Shown here piece after piece: positions 11,659 to 22,486 of a DNA stretch of 64,000 bases. The position numbers and the translations under genes were made by a program. Position 1 is the stretch's first letter. The number at the start of each line of letters is the position of its first letter. This DNA is from Cephalotus follicularis. Lineage: Eukaryota; Streptophyta; Magnoliopsida; Oxalidales; Cephalotaceae. The notes below the pieces were generated by a model. The model did no database searches, was not told the DNA's origin, and saw nothing but the letters and a program-made list of their open reading frames with translations. Location: the NCBI GenBank assembly GCA_001972305.1, contig BDDD01000568.1:270433-334432 (forward strand), read 5' to 3'.

Positions 11659-13036
11659 TGTTGGAATTAATTTGCAAGAACATCAAGCCTTAAAATCGGC
11701 CAAAAGGAGATAAAAAATGTTCTAACAAACTTTCCAAGGCACTATTAATGTCATTTCTAGGTTGTTACAAGCATAAGCACCATCATGCAAAAAGAAAATT
11801 CAAGGAACTTGCATGAAGACCAAGTCTCCTTCCTTCAAGTCCCTCCTCCAAGATTTTTCTTCAAACTTTCAACCACCAATGTAGATGGTCTCTAAAGAAA
11901 GTCCACACCAAGAGATCTCCTTTGTCTTCTCAAGATAATCAAATCCAAAAAAGTGTATGTAAGAACTTTTTCTCTCTTTTCTATATATTCGGCCTTGGAG
12001 GGTTTTTAAAAGCTCCATTTTTCTTTTCTATCAAGTGCTAGCAAGGAGAATGACTTAGCTTAAATGACTTAAGGCAACCTAGCTTATATACTAAGCTTTT
12101 CAAAACATAATTTAAATCAAGTTCATGATTTATTAATTAGTGTGATACACTAATTAATTTGCCTTAAACCCAGTATTGGAGATCGTCACTTGTATTGAGT
12201 GTGACGCTTTAAGTTCACTATCACGTTGGCTATAGAAGTGGACACTGCAATTATCCGATAAAATATTTTTCAATCGCATGAAAAATTATTCTAATCGGCA
12301 TTTCAAATTTAAACTCTTCTAATTCTATTAAATTCATGAGACCGACTATCTAAGCGACCTCGGGTACTCTACTGCTCAGCATCGACATCTAGCAATGCAT
12401 ACTGACCCCCAGGTGATATGAATTTTAGTTTGAACCGTAAGATGTAGGTTCGTGAACATCTAGTCCATCAATCGTCAATGCTCTCATCAAACCTAGGGCA
12501 CGGATTATGTCAAACCCTAATAGTTTAATTTCGTGGAACTTTGTGATTTTTCATCGTTAGCTACATTATATTAGAGGTGCCCCTCTAATATGTATGAGTG
12601 ACATCGGTTACACTTCACGATATCACTACTACCCTGGTCAGGGATTAAACTTGCCAACCACTAATCAATCTGAGCATAATCTCCTTTTACAGGGAGTAGT
12701 GGATCCATTATTGCGCACTCACATATCTCCATACATAAACCTGCCACACTAATGCCTCTATACTCTCCATGGTTAGATGATGTATTTAAGCATTATTAAA
12801 GTGTAGCATCTTATGCATAAGATAACCATTGGTGGCTGTTTAGCATAAAAATGTGTTATTTTAAGGATATATTTGTGATATTTTTATGTTTGGAACAGAC
12901 TACTTGGGTTGTGTTTATGTGACTTTCAGGTATAAGGCCAAAAAGATCCAAGTGCATAATTACAAGTCAAATTGGCGTGAATTGAAGAAAAGAAGATCAA
13001 AGCTTGAAGAATGAAACAATTCTGCAGAAAAACAGA

Positions 13037-13283
13037 GCAAAGCGTCGACGCTTACACATAAAGCGGCAGAAGTCAAGAGCACAACGCCAACGCTTTGATA
13101 CAGAAGTAAAAAAAATCGAGTGAAGTGTCTTAAGCATCGAAGCTGTGACTATAAACGTCGACGCTTATATGTAAGGCATTGATGGTTAATGTATCACGTC
13201 GACGCTTAACATATTAAAGCATGGAACATGTCAACGCAAATGACCAAACAGTCGACGCTTAAGAATAAAGCGTCGACGCTTAC
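13037..13283. repeat. Palindrome block, arm class 1 (A1 5' LTR)
   Basis: About ten copies of AAGCGTCGACGCTT-like sequence occur in 247 bp. Five keep the exact core GTCGAC, against about 0.06 expected by chance. The block ends 84 bp before the TATA box at 13367. Confidence 0.9.
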
Positions 13284-13366
13284 GACTGAGCAGAATTGGA
13301 AAGTTTCAGATTTTTGCTAGTTTTGTAACTAGGTTATTTTCTTTCCATTTTTAGCAGTTTTGTAAG

Positions 13367-13374
13367 TATAAATA
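13367..13374 (+). promoter_or_regulatory. TATA box of Athila LTR (A1 5')
   Basis: TATAAATA is preceded by a conserved segment ('gtaactaggttattttc', 'agcagttttgtaag') found in all four Athila LTRs of the window at the same distance from the palindrome block. The other TATA boxes are at 19273, 46482 and 48851. Confidence 0.7.
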
Positions 13375-13647
13375 CACTATAAGGCCGGCCATAACAATGT
13401 GTACAAGCTAGTGACAAGCTTTGTAGCCACCCTTATAGTTTTCTTCTTTAATTCTTGTCGTTTTTATTCAATGTTTAGTAGCTAAACTTTCAAAGTTTTT
13501 AGGATTAGAACAAAGCCTATATTGTATTAACTCAAATCCATAAATAAAAATCCTTGAAGTTTTGATTTGTTCTTCAATTTTCTGCTTTCACACACACTTT
13601 GTCTGTCTGATTAAAATCCACAAACATCTTATCGGTGAATAAGAGCG

Positions 13648-13848
13648 TTGCTGAATGAATGGTTTTTAATGCAATCAATGGAGTCTACTCATACGTTTTG
13701 TCACGCCGAACACACTCCGTATAGACCTAGTATGACTACTCATGTGATTTGTCGCCGCTGTCACACTCTGTATAGACCCAGCATGACTACTAATAAGATT
13801 TGTCATTACAGTCGCACTCCGTATCGATGTAGCTGTTGTTTCAATTAA
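13648..13848 (+). CDS. Small LTR ORF with 17-residue Cys/His repeats (A1 5' LTR)
   Basis: This 66-codon ORF lies downstream of the TATA box, in the R/U5 part of the LTR. It contains three copies of a 17-residue unit of the form CHxxHTPYRPSMTTHTI, encoded by a 51-bp tandem repeat. The same ORF recurs in the other Athila LTRs (19591-19740, 46770-47084 and 55224-55448). The function is unknown. Because 51 is divisible by three, frame conservation could be a by-product of the DNA repeat, so coding status is uncertain. Confidence 0.35.
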   Translation: MLNEWFLMQSMESTHTFCHAEHTPYRPSMTTHVICRRCHTLYRPSMTTNKICHYSRTPYRCSCCFN

Positions 13849-14028
13849 TTAGTTTATTTTGCATGTTTAGGAGTAGTTTTTGATAATCTGCCTCAAATTT
13901 TGCATACTATGATTAGATTGAATAGATTATAACTAATTTAGCTCATTTCCTAGCGTTCGACCGGTTACTACACGACCGTGCACTTACGGTGTAAATTTAA
14001 AACATTCATAAATCAGTGAACACGTTTT

Positions 14029-14046
14029 TGGTGCCGTTGCCGGGGA
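14029..14046 (+). promoter_or_regulatory. Primer-binding site of A1 (tRNA-Asp type)
   Basis: TGGTGCCGTTGCCGGGGA, six bases after the LTR, differs by one base from the complement of the 3' end of plant tRNA-Asp, the primer class used by Athila elements. It starts minus-strand DNA synthesis. Confidence 0.8.
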
Positions 14047-14287
14047 AACAAGTTTTAAATTGGTTTTAATTTATTCAACTGATTCGTAGTATTTGTTTTT
14101 ATTTTTATTTTTATTTTCCCTGTTTTCGTAATTTGACTAACATTTCTAACTTAGTTTAATTAGGATTCATCATAACCTTTAACAAACTCTAACTTCATTG
14201 CATAATCTTTAACAAACTCTAATTTAGTTAATTTAGGTTCTTTGCCTTAGTTAGTGTTCTATGTTTGTTAGTGGTTTCCCTTAGTGT

Positions 14288-16115
14288 ATGACTGATTGGG
14301 TGTGTGGCCCAAATAATCGTTTAGAGCGAATTAACCCACCAATTGCAACCATGGCTGATGAGCACCCAATTCAAACTCTTCATGATAAATTCTATCCTGC
14401 GAGGATAGCGCAACCATCCGGTATCCTATTACCTGCCTCTTAAGGGAACAATTTTGAGTTGAAATCCCAGTTCATTAGCATGCTCCCGCACTTTCATGGA
14501 TCACCCAATGAGGCTACATATCTCTTCCTTTGCGAGTTTGAGGAAGTATGCGCCCTCATGAAACTCCAGCAACTATCTGATGATGATATCGAGTTGCGAT
14601 TCCTTAACTTTGCTCTTAAAGATGGAGCTAAGAAGTGGCTCTATAGTCTCCCCACTAATTTCGTCTCTACATGGGATCAGTTCACAATCTCATTCCTAAA
14701 GAAATTCTTTCCTCTTCATAAAACCAATAAGCTTAGGAATGACATTCTCCAGTTTCGCCCGTGACCCAATGAATCATTCTCTCAATGTATGGAACGTTTC
14801 AAAGACCTTTTCTTAGAGTGTCCTCATCATGGTTTGAACACGTGGCATTTGTGCCAAATCATCTACAAAGGGATCGACTACCAGACTAAGTAATTGATCA
14901 AGTCGATGTGTCCCGATGGGTTCACCTGGTACACCGATGAAAACGAGGCTTGGAATTTCCTTTTACACTTGGGAGAGCAAACTAGGGAGTGGGAGTCCAC
15001 TCAAGTGTCGGAGAGAGATTTTGCCGAATAAAGGGTACGTTATAGAAGGGGCAGTTGCTAAGGAGGCACAGTTAGACAGCCTCATCACCAGATTGGAGTC
15101 GATAGTTAGGGGTCCCGCGTAAGTAAATCACATCAATCAAAGTGCCCCTATGTGTTCTTGGTGTCAGTCACCAAGTCATTTTGTTGAAGAATGCCAAACT
15201 TACATTGAAAATCAATATTCTCCTGAGAATGTGTCCACTTTGAACCAATACAACCCGCATAGTAACACTTACAATCCGGGTTGGTGAAAGCATCCAAAAT
15301 TCTCATGGAGTCAAGGGCATAACCAAATAGGGCCATCGAATATTTTTGGTGAAACAGTGAATTTTTCTTGTCAACCTTCACACTTTTCGGAGCAACCTTT
15401 GAGCTTCGCTAGTCAGTCTGCACCACAGTAGACTTATCAAAGGGTCCCACAAACTTCAAATTACATTCACCCGTCCTTCCCACAAAACCAATTTCAAACT
15501 CAACAATCACCTTGATTATTGAACCAAAGGGAAGAAAAATCTAGGATTTTCTCGCTACAAAAGAGCATGGAGCTACTTATGAGCACTGTTATGACTAGCC
15601 AAAATAACATGGAGAAAAAGATTTCATAGCTTGCATCCGCTCTACACGAAAGAGAGAAAGGCAAGATGCCTTCCCAGCCTGACGCGAATCCTAGAACGAC
15701 CATGATCCAATCCGCGCACACCAAACCAATAACTAATCCGCAATGCTCATCTTCTTCCTCGGGACCATCAGACCAATTGTTTTCCCTAAGGAATGGAAAA
15801 GAGTACCAACCAGTGGATCCATCAGAAAAGTTGAGCGAGCAATTGGACGAGTCCTTAGCGCATGAAAACTTAAATGAAAAGTTGGTTGACTCCTTTACGC
15901 AACCAACAAATGCAAGCGCACAAGAAGAAAAAAAGGAAGAAAAATACAAAAAGAATAAGGAACAACTAGTGGAAGTACCTGAGCGTTCGTATGATCCCCT
16001 AGTTCCTTTTCCCAAGAGATTAGAGAAAAATAAAAAAGCCACAGCAATGGAAAAAATAGTTGAAACATTTAAACAAGTCCAAATCAAAATTCCACTACTG
16101 GAAGCAATTGCTTAG
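14288..16115 (+). pseudogene. gag: Athila-like gag, multiply broken (A1)
   Basis: The frame opens at an ATG (MTDWVCGPNN). It carries the Retrotrans_gag core around 14600-14740 ('KDGAKKWLYSLP', 'FLKKFFPLHKT') and a zinc-knuckle-like CSWCQSPSHFVEEC at about 15155-15195, followed by 'NTYNPGW'. The Ser-rich and acidic linker 15666-16115 is open. Breaks include in-frame stops at 14441, 14762 and 15120 and a frameshift near 15020. Gag forms the virus-like particle. This copy cannot make an intact one. Confidence 0.85.
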
Positions 16116-16622
16116 GTGCCCTCTTACGCAGAAGTCCTAAAAGACTTATGCACGAAAAAAAGGATCCTCCAAACTCCGAAAAAGGCTTTCTTGGCAGCCA
16201 ATATGACTGCGATTATTTCGCAACCAAAGATTCCAAAGTTTAAAGATCCTGGCTGCCCGACAATCTCTTGTGCCATAGGCAACACCAAAATTGAACATGC
16301 TTTGCTTGATCTAGGAGCAAGTGTGAATTTGTTGCCTCGTTTTATTTTTTAGCAACTTGGTTTAGGAGAGTTGCGCTCGACCACAATGACTTGACTTTGT
16401 AATTAGCTAATAGGTCAGTGAAACTACGGCGAGGAAAAATTGAGGACGTTTTAATAAAGGTTGGTGACTTTTTCTTTCCATTGACTTTGTCATTTTAGAA
16501 ACCCAACCTGTTTCAAATATGAAAGATCAAGTCCCGGTTATCCTCAGTAGACCTTTCTTTGCCACTAGTAATGCGTTGATCAATTGCCGAAATGGTCTTA
16601 TGAAGTTAAGTTTTTGAAAGTC
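16116..16622 (+). pseudogene. Athila-like aspartic protease region (A1), broken
   Basis: An open segment of 78 codons begins 'VLKDLCTKKR' and contains PTISCAIGNTKIEHALLDLGASVNLLP. Its DLGA is the retropepsin active-site motif and the context is typical of Athila/Tat protease. A stop follows at 16350. The rest ('GKIEDVLIKVGDFFFP', 'STDLSRPFFATSNAL'-like pieces) continues in shifted frames. The enzyme would cleave gag-pol. The sister copy in A4 is intact over this domain. Confidence 0.8.
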
Positions 16623-16626
16623 GTCA

Positions 16627-17517
16627 ATGGACTTCAACATCTACCGCTTGGGAAAGCATCCAGCTGACTTCAATGAAGTCTATGTGATACGTTCGATTCC
16701 TGACACTTTTGACACGTATTTTGATGCCGACTTTGATCGCGACTTCATTCAGTGTATGAGAGAATTCGAGGAAACAGACGCTACCCAAAAAGAAATGTTA
16801 ACGTGGCTGGAAAATGAGGATGCATTAATGTGGCTGAAAAATAAGATCAATGAGCCAACGTCAGATAGTGAATGGGATCGTCTATCCCATTACACTCACA
16901 AAATTCCCACGCCTGACCAAACATATTTTGACATAGATTTTGAGAGCAACTTCATGGAATGTTTGAAAGAATTCAAGGAATTAGAGGTCACGCAAAAAGA
17001 AATTCTTAGCTGGTTGGATGATGGGATCATTTATTCTACTTAGGATAGCCAATGGGATGATCTGTCCCATTTTACTCACAAGCTTAGCACGTCGTCTCAC
17101 CCTCACACCACCCTCGAAAAGATCTTTTTCTTTACTAAAGATCGAATAGGATGGAGGGTGTGCATTATCAATGCTCAAATGTTTGACTAGTTGGTTGGCC
17201 ACAATAATTTTAGTTCTCTTGATGGTTTTTATTGGTGGAGATCACGGTGGGATAGTTCTTATTTTGTAGAAATTGTTTTCTCACCTTATGACTTGGAATT
17301 TAATTTTGATGGTTTTTACTAGTGGAAATCTTGTTGGGAAGATCCTTATATTGTTGAAACTATTCTTTCACCTCATTTGTTTAAGTTTGATAAGACGGTT
17401 ATTGGAGACATGTTTAAGGTTAACGGGCGGCGATTACATGAGTTTTTAAATTTTGAAGCTACATCGGTGGAGGAGGGCATGGACTTTCATGCTCCTCGTT
17501 ATTTCGAGCCTCCATGA
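16627..17517 (+). pseudogene. Post-protease acidic repeat region and pol C-terminal remnant (A1)
   Basis: After the protease come two copies of a module of about 60 residues (from about 16711 and 16915), each with 'TYFD.DF', 'ECMREFKE', 'TQKE', 'WL' and 'SDSEWD.LSHYTHK'. Next come two copies of a segment with 'DGFYWW(K/R)S.W' (about 17218-17400). It ends DMFKVNGRRLHEFL, then a stop at 17515-17517. 'FKVNG.RL' resembles the end of Athila integrase. Stops occur at about 17041, 17188 and 17320. The RT-RH-IN core is missing. Confidence 0.65.
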
Positions 17518-18712
17518 TATTATCTGGTAAACCCTACCTCTATTGTTCTTTCATTTATTGCATTGTTTCTCATATCTTTCTTGATCTTTCATTGTTATTT
17601 TTTTTAGTTGTTTTCATTGCATTGAGTACAATGCAAAATTTAAGTGTGTGTGTGTGTGTGGGGGGGGGTGTATGTTTAGTACTAAAAGTTCATTTTAATT
17701 TTGAAAGTTGGAATAAATATTGATATGCTTAAAAATAATAGAAAACCCTATAGGAGAAATAATAAAAATGTTGTTTTCAAGGAAAAGAAAAGAAATATAT
17801 CTCAAGGTAGGAGTTTCTGCTTAAAATAAATGAAAAAAAGAAGAAGAATGAATAAAAAAGAGCAACCTTGTATGTTTTCAAAAGCTTCATAAATCTTAGT
17901 GAGGAGTTAAGCCAAAGAATTGATGTTCTTGCATAAAAAAAAGAACAGAACAGAAGAAAAATAAATATTTTACCTCTTTGAATTAAGTATTGGTTTGTAG
18001 CCAATTTGATTCGAGTAATTAAGCATTATGGGTGTTTTACACCTAGTTCCTTAAAGCCAACTGGTTTGAGAGTAACTGGTCGAAAGCTCGGTACATGGGT
18101 CTTGCAGAAAGCTTAAGAGATCAAGACATTGCACGAATTTAAGTTGGTAAAATCTGAAGCTACTCAGTAATTTGGGTGTCTGGTGTTTGCTCCATCAATG
18201 TCATTGAAACCAAAAGTAGTGGAGGAATGAGATCAATAAAAGAAAACAAAGAAAAGATCTGTGAGTGCGAAAGTTCTTTGTTCCACTCCGAAGTAAGATT
18301 TTATGTTACTGAGAATGCATATCTTGATTGGTTTATATATTGTGGAAAAACAGAACAATTTAGTAAAACTCCTTAATTGAGATGTGTTTTGATTTTAGAA
18401 CTTGGGAAGAGATAATAAAATTCAAGTATGGGGGTTGCCTATGAATTTTTATGTAGAGACACATTTTGCCTATTGTCAAAGTTTTGATGAACTGAATTTT
18501 GTGTGTTTATTCGTTGGAAAACACTCGCGAGACAAAACTCGTCCACTAGGGCCAACTAGGGGTTTAACGACATGTTTCATATGCTAAATGCAGTCGTGAT
18601 TCCTATGAAAATGAGTTAGTCTTTTGCTTATGTTTTATGTTTTAGTTTTTGCTTTTGTGTTCTAGTTTTACTTTCCATTTTGTTTACTTGAGGACAAGCA
18701 AAGCTTAAGTAT
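17518..18712 (+). other. Non-coding 3' internal region of A1
   Basis: No coding frame is recognised. It contains a GT-then-G microsatellite at about 17644-17668 and A/G-rich tracts near 17770-17960. Athila elements normally have a long non-coding region here before the polypurine tract. Confidence 0.6.
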
Positions 18713-18721
18713 GGGGGTATT
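18706..18721 (+). other. Polypurine tract of A1
   Basis: AAGTATGGGGGTAT lies directly before the 3' LTR start TGTTTAGCAT at 18722. The preceding 'gaggacaagcaaagctt' is typical of Athila-class elements. Confidence 0.75.
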
Positions 18722-18923
18722 TGTTTAGCATAAAAATGCCTTGTTTTTAATGATATATTTGTGATATTTTTAAGCTTAGAATAGACTACTTGGGTTGTGT
18801 TTATGTGATTTTCAGGTATAAGGCCAAAAAGATCCAAGTGCATAAATACAAGTCAAATTGGCATGAATTGAAGAAAAGAAGATCAAAGCTTGAAGAATGA
18901 CAAAATTCAGCAGAAAAACAGAG

Positions 18924-19190
18924 CAAAGTGTCGACGCCTAGACTTTAAGCTTCGACGCTTACACACAAAGCGGCAGCAGTCAAGAGCACAATGCCAGCGC
19001 TTTAATACATTAAGTAAACAAATCGAGTGAAGAGTCTTAAGTGCCGACGCTGTGACTGTAAACCTCGACGCTTATATATAAGGCGCTGATGGTTAATGTA
19101 TCACGTCGACGCTTAACATATTAAAGCGCGGAACATGTCAACGAAAATCACCAAACCATCGGCGCTTAAGACGAAAGCGCCGATGCTTAC
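18924..19190. repeat. Palindrome block 1, arm class 1 (A1 3' LTR)
   Basis: About ten imperfect AAGCGTCGACGCTT units are present, including 'aaagtgtcgacgcct', 'agcttcgacgctt', 'cacgtcgacgctt' and 'aaagcgccgatgctt'. The block ends 83 bp upstream of the TATA box. Confidence 0.9.
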
Positions 19191-19921
19191 GACTAAGCAG
19201 AATTGGGAAGTTTTAGATTTTTGCTAGTTTTTTAACTAGGTTATTTTCTTTCCGTTTTTAGCAGTTTTGTAGTATAAATACTTTATACACTATAAGGTCG
19301 GCCATAACAATGTGTACAAGCTAGTGACAAGCTTTGTAGCCACCCTTTTAGTTTTCTTCATTAATTCTTGTAGTTTTTATTCAATATTTAGTAGCTAAAC
19401 TTTCAAGGTTTTTAGGGTTAGAACAAAGCCTAGATTGTATTGATTCAACTCCATCAATAACAATCCTTGAAGTTTTGATTTGTTCTTCAATTTTCTACCT
19501 TCACACACACTTTGTCTGTCTGATTAAAATCCACAAACATCTTGTTAGTGAATCAGAACGTTGCTAAATGAATGGTTTTTAATGCTATCAATGGAGTCTA
19601 CTAATACGGTTTGTCACGCCGAACACACTCTGTATAGACCTAGCATGACTACTCCTACGATTTGTCGCCGCTGCCACACTCCGTATAGACCTAGCATGAC
19701 TACTCATACGGTTTTTCATCACAGTCGCACTCCGTATTGACCTAGATTCTATTGGTTATCAAGGTCTGATCAATCAAGTAAGTGAATTGTTCAATATAAT
19801 CTATGGTGAGTTTCTATAACCTAAAAATGACTTTATCTTGCATATTTTATTTTGTGTTATCTATTGCCTTGATATTTAATCGTTTTCCTAACTTAATTTC
19901 TGTTTGTTTTTTATTCAGTGC

Positions 19922-20010
19922 TATAAACGTTGACTCCTACCCTATAAGCGTCGACGCATTCCTGCTTTAAATTAATTCACGTCGATGCCTTAACAAAGCG
20001 TCGATGCCTT
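19922..20010. repeat. Palindrome block 2, arm class 1 (A1 3' LTR)
   Basis: Four units ('aaacgttgactcc', 'aagcgtcgacgcatt', 'cacgtcgatgcct', 'aaagcgtcgatgcct') lie in the U5 side. The homologous block in A4 is at 55587-55678. It is deleted from the A1 5' LTR. Confidence 0.8.
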
Positions 20011-20673
20011 CAGCTGTTGTTTCAATTAATTATTTTATTTTGCATGTTTAGGAGTAGTTTTTTATAATTTGGCTAAAATTTTATTATACTATGCTTAGGT
20101 TGAATAGATTATAACTAATTTATCTCATTTCCTAGCGTCGACCAGTTACTGCACAACCGTGCACTTGCAGTATAAATTTTATAACATTCAAAAATCAGTT
20201 AACAGTGGCTCATGTCTAAGGACCACTTACACTGCTGCTATCGAGGATGTCTGTTTGACACGTAGTAAAACTCCATATAGACATCTCTTAAGCGAGTCAC
20301 CTTCAGTGAACCCATAAAAATTTGGGCATCGACGTTTATACCATATAGTCACTACAAAATGACATGTGAGATCAGTCATCTTCTCAAACGAGCTGGTATA
20401 GGACATGTTGGTCTAACCGGATTGAGTATGCCCTGAGTACAAATCCTCTGACCAGGAAGCTTTAAGAATAAAGTTTGTCGAGGTTCCAATTCTCACATCT
20501 TGATCTCATCAACAACTTGGTCGTCCAACTCTGTTTTTAGGACATTCATTTAATTAAACATACATTAAAGCAGTAAAATGAACTCACAGCCAAGATAGTA
20601 GAAAACACATCATTATTAACTATCAAAGATAAGATTACAAGACTGTAATGGCTTGCAGGACTCATCCCTAACA

Positions 20674-20690
20674 ATCTCCCACTGGGACTA
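20674..20690 (-). other. Polypurine tract and pol stop of copia H
   Basis: On the minus strand the segment reads TAGTCCCAGTGGGAGAT and then the LTR start TGTTAGGG. CAGTGGGAGAT is a common copia polypurine tract. The TAG is the natural end of the pol frame. Confidence 0.8.
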
Positions 20691-21195
20691 CAGCCAATTA
20701 CCATTATGTTTTACACCCATACCCAATAGATGCTTGTTGAAGACAGCCTATGGCAGCGATTTAGTCAAAGGGTCTGCTATATTATCTTCCCCTGGAACGC
20801 ACTCCATTTTTATACCTCCTCTCTCTACGATTTCTCGTATTAAGTGGAACCGCCGTAGAATGTGTTTTGATCTTGCATGTGACCTTGGTTCTTTGGCCTG
20901 TGTTATGGCCCCATTGTTATCACAGTATATGGATACCATATCTGCAATGGTTGGGAAAACACTGAGACGTCCAACGAACTTTTTCATCCACAAACCTTCT
21001 TTGATGGATTCAGATGCCATAATATATTCAGCCTCAGTGACTGAATCTACAGTGGTGGACTGTTTGGAACTCTTCCAACTCACTGCCTTACCATTCAAGG
21101 TGAACACAAACCCTGATGTAGACCTAGAGTCATCCATATATGTTTGAAAATTAGAGTCAGTATAACCCTAAATATTCAAACATTGTCCTCCATAT
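20688..21195 (-). pseudogene. pol: Copia RNase H domain (3' end of H pol), broken
   Basis: The minus frame has 'GYTDSNFQT', MDDSRSTSGFVFTLNGKAVSW, 'SVTEAEYIM', 'IYCDNNGAI' and 'RSKHI..RFHLIRE', then ADPLTKSLP. This is the complete copia RNase H order, the enzyme that removes RNA from RNA:DNA hybrids. Stops are present after 'QCLNI' (about 21165) and at 20748-20750, where a glutamine codon is usual. The upstream RT part lies at 47448-48408, separated by insertion of C1. The duplicated target CATAT is at 21191-21195 and 47448-47452. Confidence 0.9.
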
Positions 21196-21388
21196 TGTAA
21201 TAACCACGATTTTCTATTAATGTATATTACACAATGATTAATAAAATATGCATTATATTGAGATTTAATGTCCAATTACTTTAAAAATTGGGGTTATTGA
21301 ATTGTTGGGTTTGATTTGAAATGCAAATGTGGTGAAATACACTTAACAAACCAAAACCAGCCTAAAAAAACCGTGTGTCACAGAGTAA

Positions 21389-21450
21389 CAACCGACTATT
21401 TTGATTCAGGGAGTGACAGTCAACTGTCACAGGGCGACAATAGACTGGCC
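21389..21450. repeat. Palindrome block 1, arm class 3 (C1 5' LTR)
   Basis: Degraded units of AACAGTCGACTGTT: 'aacaaccgactatt', 'gacagtcaactgtc' and 'gcgacaatagactgg'. The better-preserved 3' LTR copy is 43543-43605. Confidence 0.65.
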
Positions 21451-22368
21451 TAGCTTAGACAGGTGTCTGTGCATGGCGTGTGAAACAGGGCAGAAGCGTG
21501 GCAATTGATGTAACATGTGTACATGGACATGTTAGCCATGCAAGGGAATCATTGCCAGCTGTTGGCAATGCAGACTGAGTGCCTTGCATGTACTCTATTC
21601 CATATGCAGACCTGCAACATGCAAAAATAGGTGAGAAAGAACAAAAGAAAGAAATGTACATGTGAGAGAGAGAAAGAAAGGAGAAGGCTGAATTAATGGG
21701 ACCTGACGAGTTCTAAGGTTTTTAAAACCTCTATATTAGCTATGAGAGTTGAATGCGAGTGTTAGAAATCACTGAGAAGATAGAGGAACTCTTGCTGAAG
21801 GAATTCTTGGAGTGCATGTTGAAGGTTTGAGTTCAAAGAGTTTTGAAGCTTTGATCTCCTGGTAAGTCACCAATCCGAGCTCATTACTAATAGTGAGATT
21901 GTAGTAATGTAACATACTGATGCTAGATACATATAACCACTGATAAACATGACTCAAGAATTATAAACCCTGAATTAGAAGGGAAATCAAGGTGGTTAAA
22001 ATGTGGAACTAGAGTAAGAGATTTCAATAAGCTACTGTTTGGAGTTATAGTTGTTATCATGACTAGATAACTAGATGAACTTACTGGTTTGATATCTAAA
22101 CATGTAACCATGAAATTGTATAGATTAACTTGCTGAAATTGGAAAGTTTGGGTGGAGTTGAGACTTGGAACTCAAAGAGAGAAATCAACTCAATTTGATT
22201 TCAGGATAGCATTTGAGGTCAGGGTTTTGACATGTTTTAGAAGATATGATATGTATAGCATGTCTGGATAATTTCTCTGTGATTGCATGTTATTATTGTG
22301 GTTTGAATTGGAAGTTGAACATGCTTACTCTATTTTGGTTAAACCACTGTCTGGAATTTCTGGACATA

Positions 22369-22486
22369 ACCAGTCGACTGTTTAACCTAACAGTCGACTG
22401 CTCAATGTAACCAACCGACTATTAGGGACAAACAGTCGACTGCTTAATGAAAATAGCCGGCTATTCTAACAACCGACTGTTAAGAG
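22369..22486. repeat. Palindrome block 2, arm class 3 (C1 5' LTR)
   Basis: Six units of AACAGTCGACTGTT type occur at spacings of about 20 bp, including 'accagtcgactgttt', 'aacagtcgactgctc', 'aaacagtcgactgctt' and 'aacaaccgactgtt'. The 3' LTR counterpart is 44525-44642. Confidence 0.9.

Larger units (their letters stand above)
12837..14022 (+). mobile_element. A1 5' LTR
   Basis: It starts TGTTTAGCATAAAA and ends GTGAACA. At 1,186 bp it is shorter than the 3' LTR because a segment equivalent to 19746-20013, holding the second palindrome block, is missing. The remaining sequence aligns base for base over long stretches. Confidence 0.9.
12837..20204 (+). mobile_element. A1, complete non-autonomous Athila-like Ty3/gypsy element
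   Basis: Two LTRs (12837-14022 and 18722-20204) flank an internal region of about 4.7 kb with primer site, gag-protease pseudogene and polypurine tract. Exact target duplications GTGGC occur at 12832-12836 and 20205-20209. Reverse transcriptase, RNase H and the integrase core are absent. Only a short segment resembling the far C-terminus of Athila pol remains (17341-17517). The element would therefore need enzymes from a relative. Confidence 0.9.
18722..20204 (+). mobile_element. A1 3' LTR
   Basis: It starts TGTTTAGCATAAAA and ends GTTAACA, 1,483 bp. It holds palindrome block 1 (18924-19190), a TATA box at 19273-19280, the 51-bp repeat ORF (19591-19740) and palindrome block 2 (19922-20010). 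Both blocks are class 1. Between 19778 and 20052 the sequence looks intron-like (starts GTAAGT, ends GCATGTTTAG), and block 2 falls inside it. That is a weak inference. Confidence 0.9.
11659..20673 (-). mobile_element. H, 3' LTR of a minus-strand copia element, split by Athila A1
   Basis: The minus-strand LTR starts TGTTAGGGATGAGTCC at 20673, just inside the polypurine tract 20674-20690, and ends near 11659 against the J gag. Without A1 and its duplicated target (12837-20209) it is about 1.6 kb. It is homologous in layout to the D LTRs. No dense GTCGAC array is present, only isolated 'catcgacgtt' (20330) and 'catcgacatct' (12380). The exact left base (11657 or 11659) is unresolved because the 5' LTR lies outside the window. 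Confidence 0.75.

Noticed and set aside
13037-13283. GTCGAC (SalI site) clusters as cloning or linker contamination
   Set aside because: The units have family-specific arms, are mutated individually, occur in both LTRs of elements with target duplications, and no vector sequence is seen.
17644-17668. GT-then-G run as a functional element (for example a quadruplex switch)
   Set aside because: It is a simple microsatellite in non-coding A1 sequence with no counterpart to compare. Nothing beyond composition supports a function.
20653-21147. Plus-strand ORF of 164 codons
   Set aside because: It is the antisense shadow of the copia RNase H domain on the minus strand (20688-21195).
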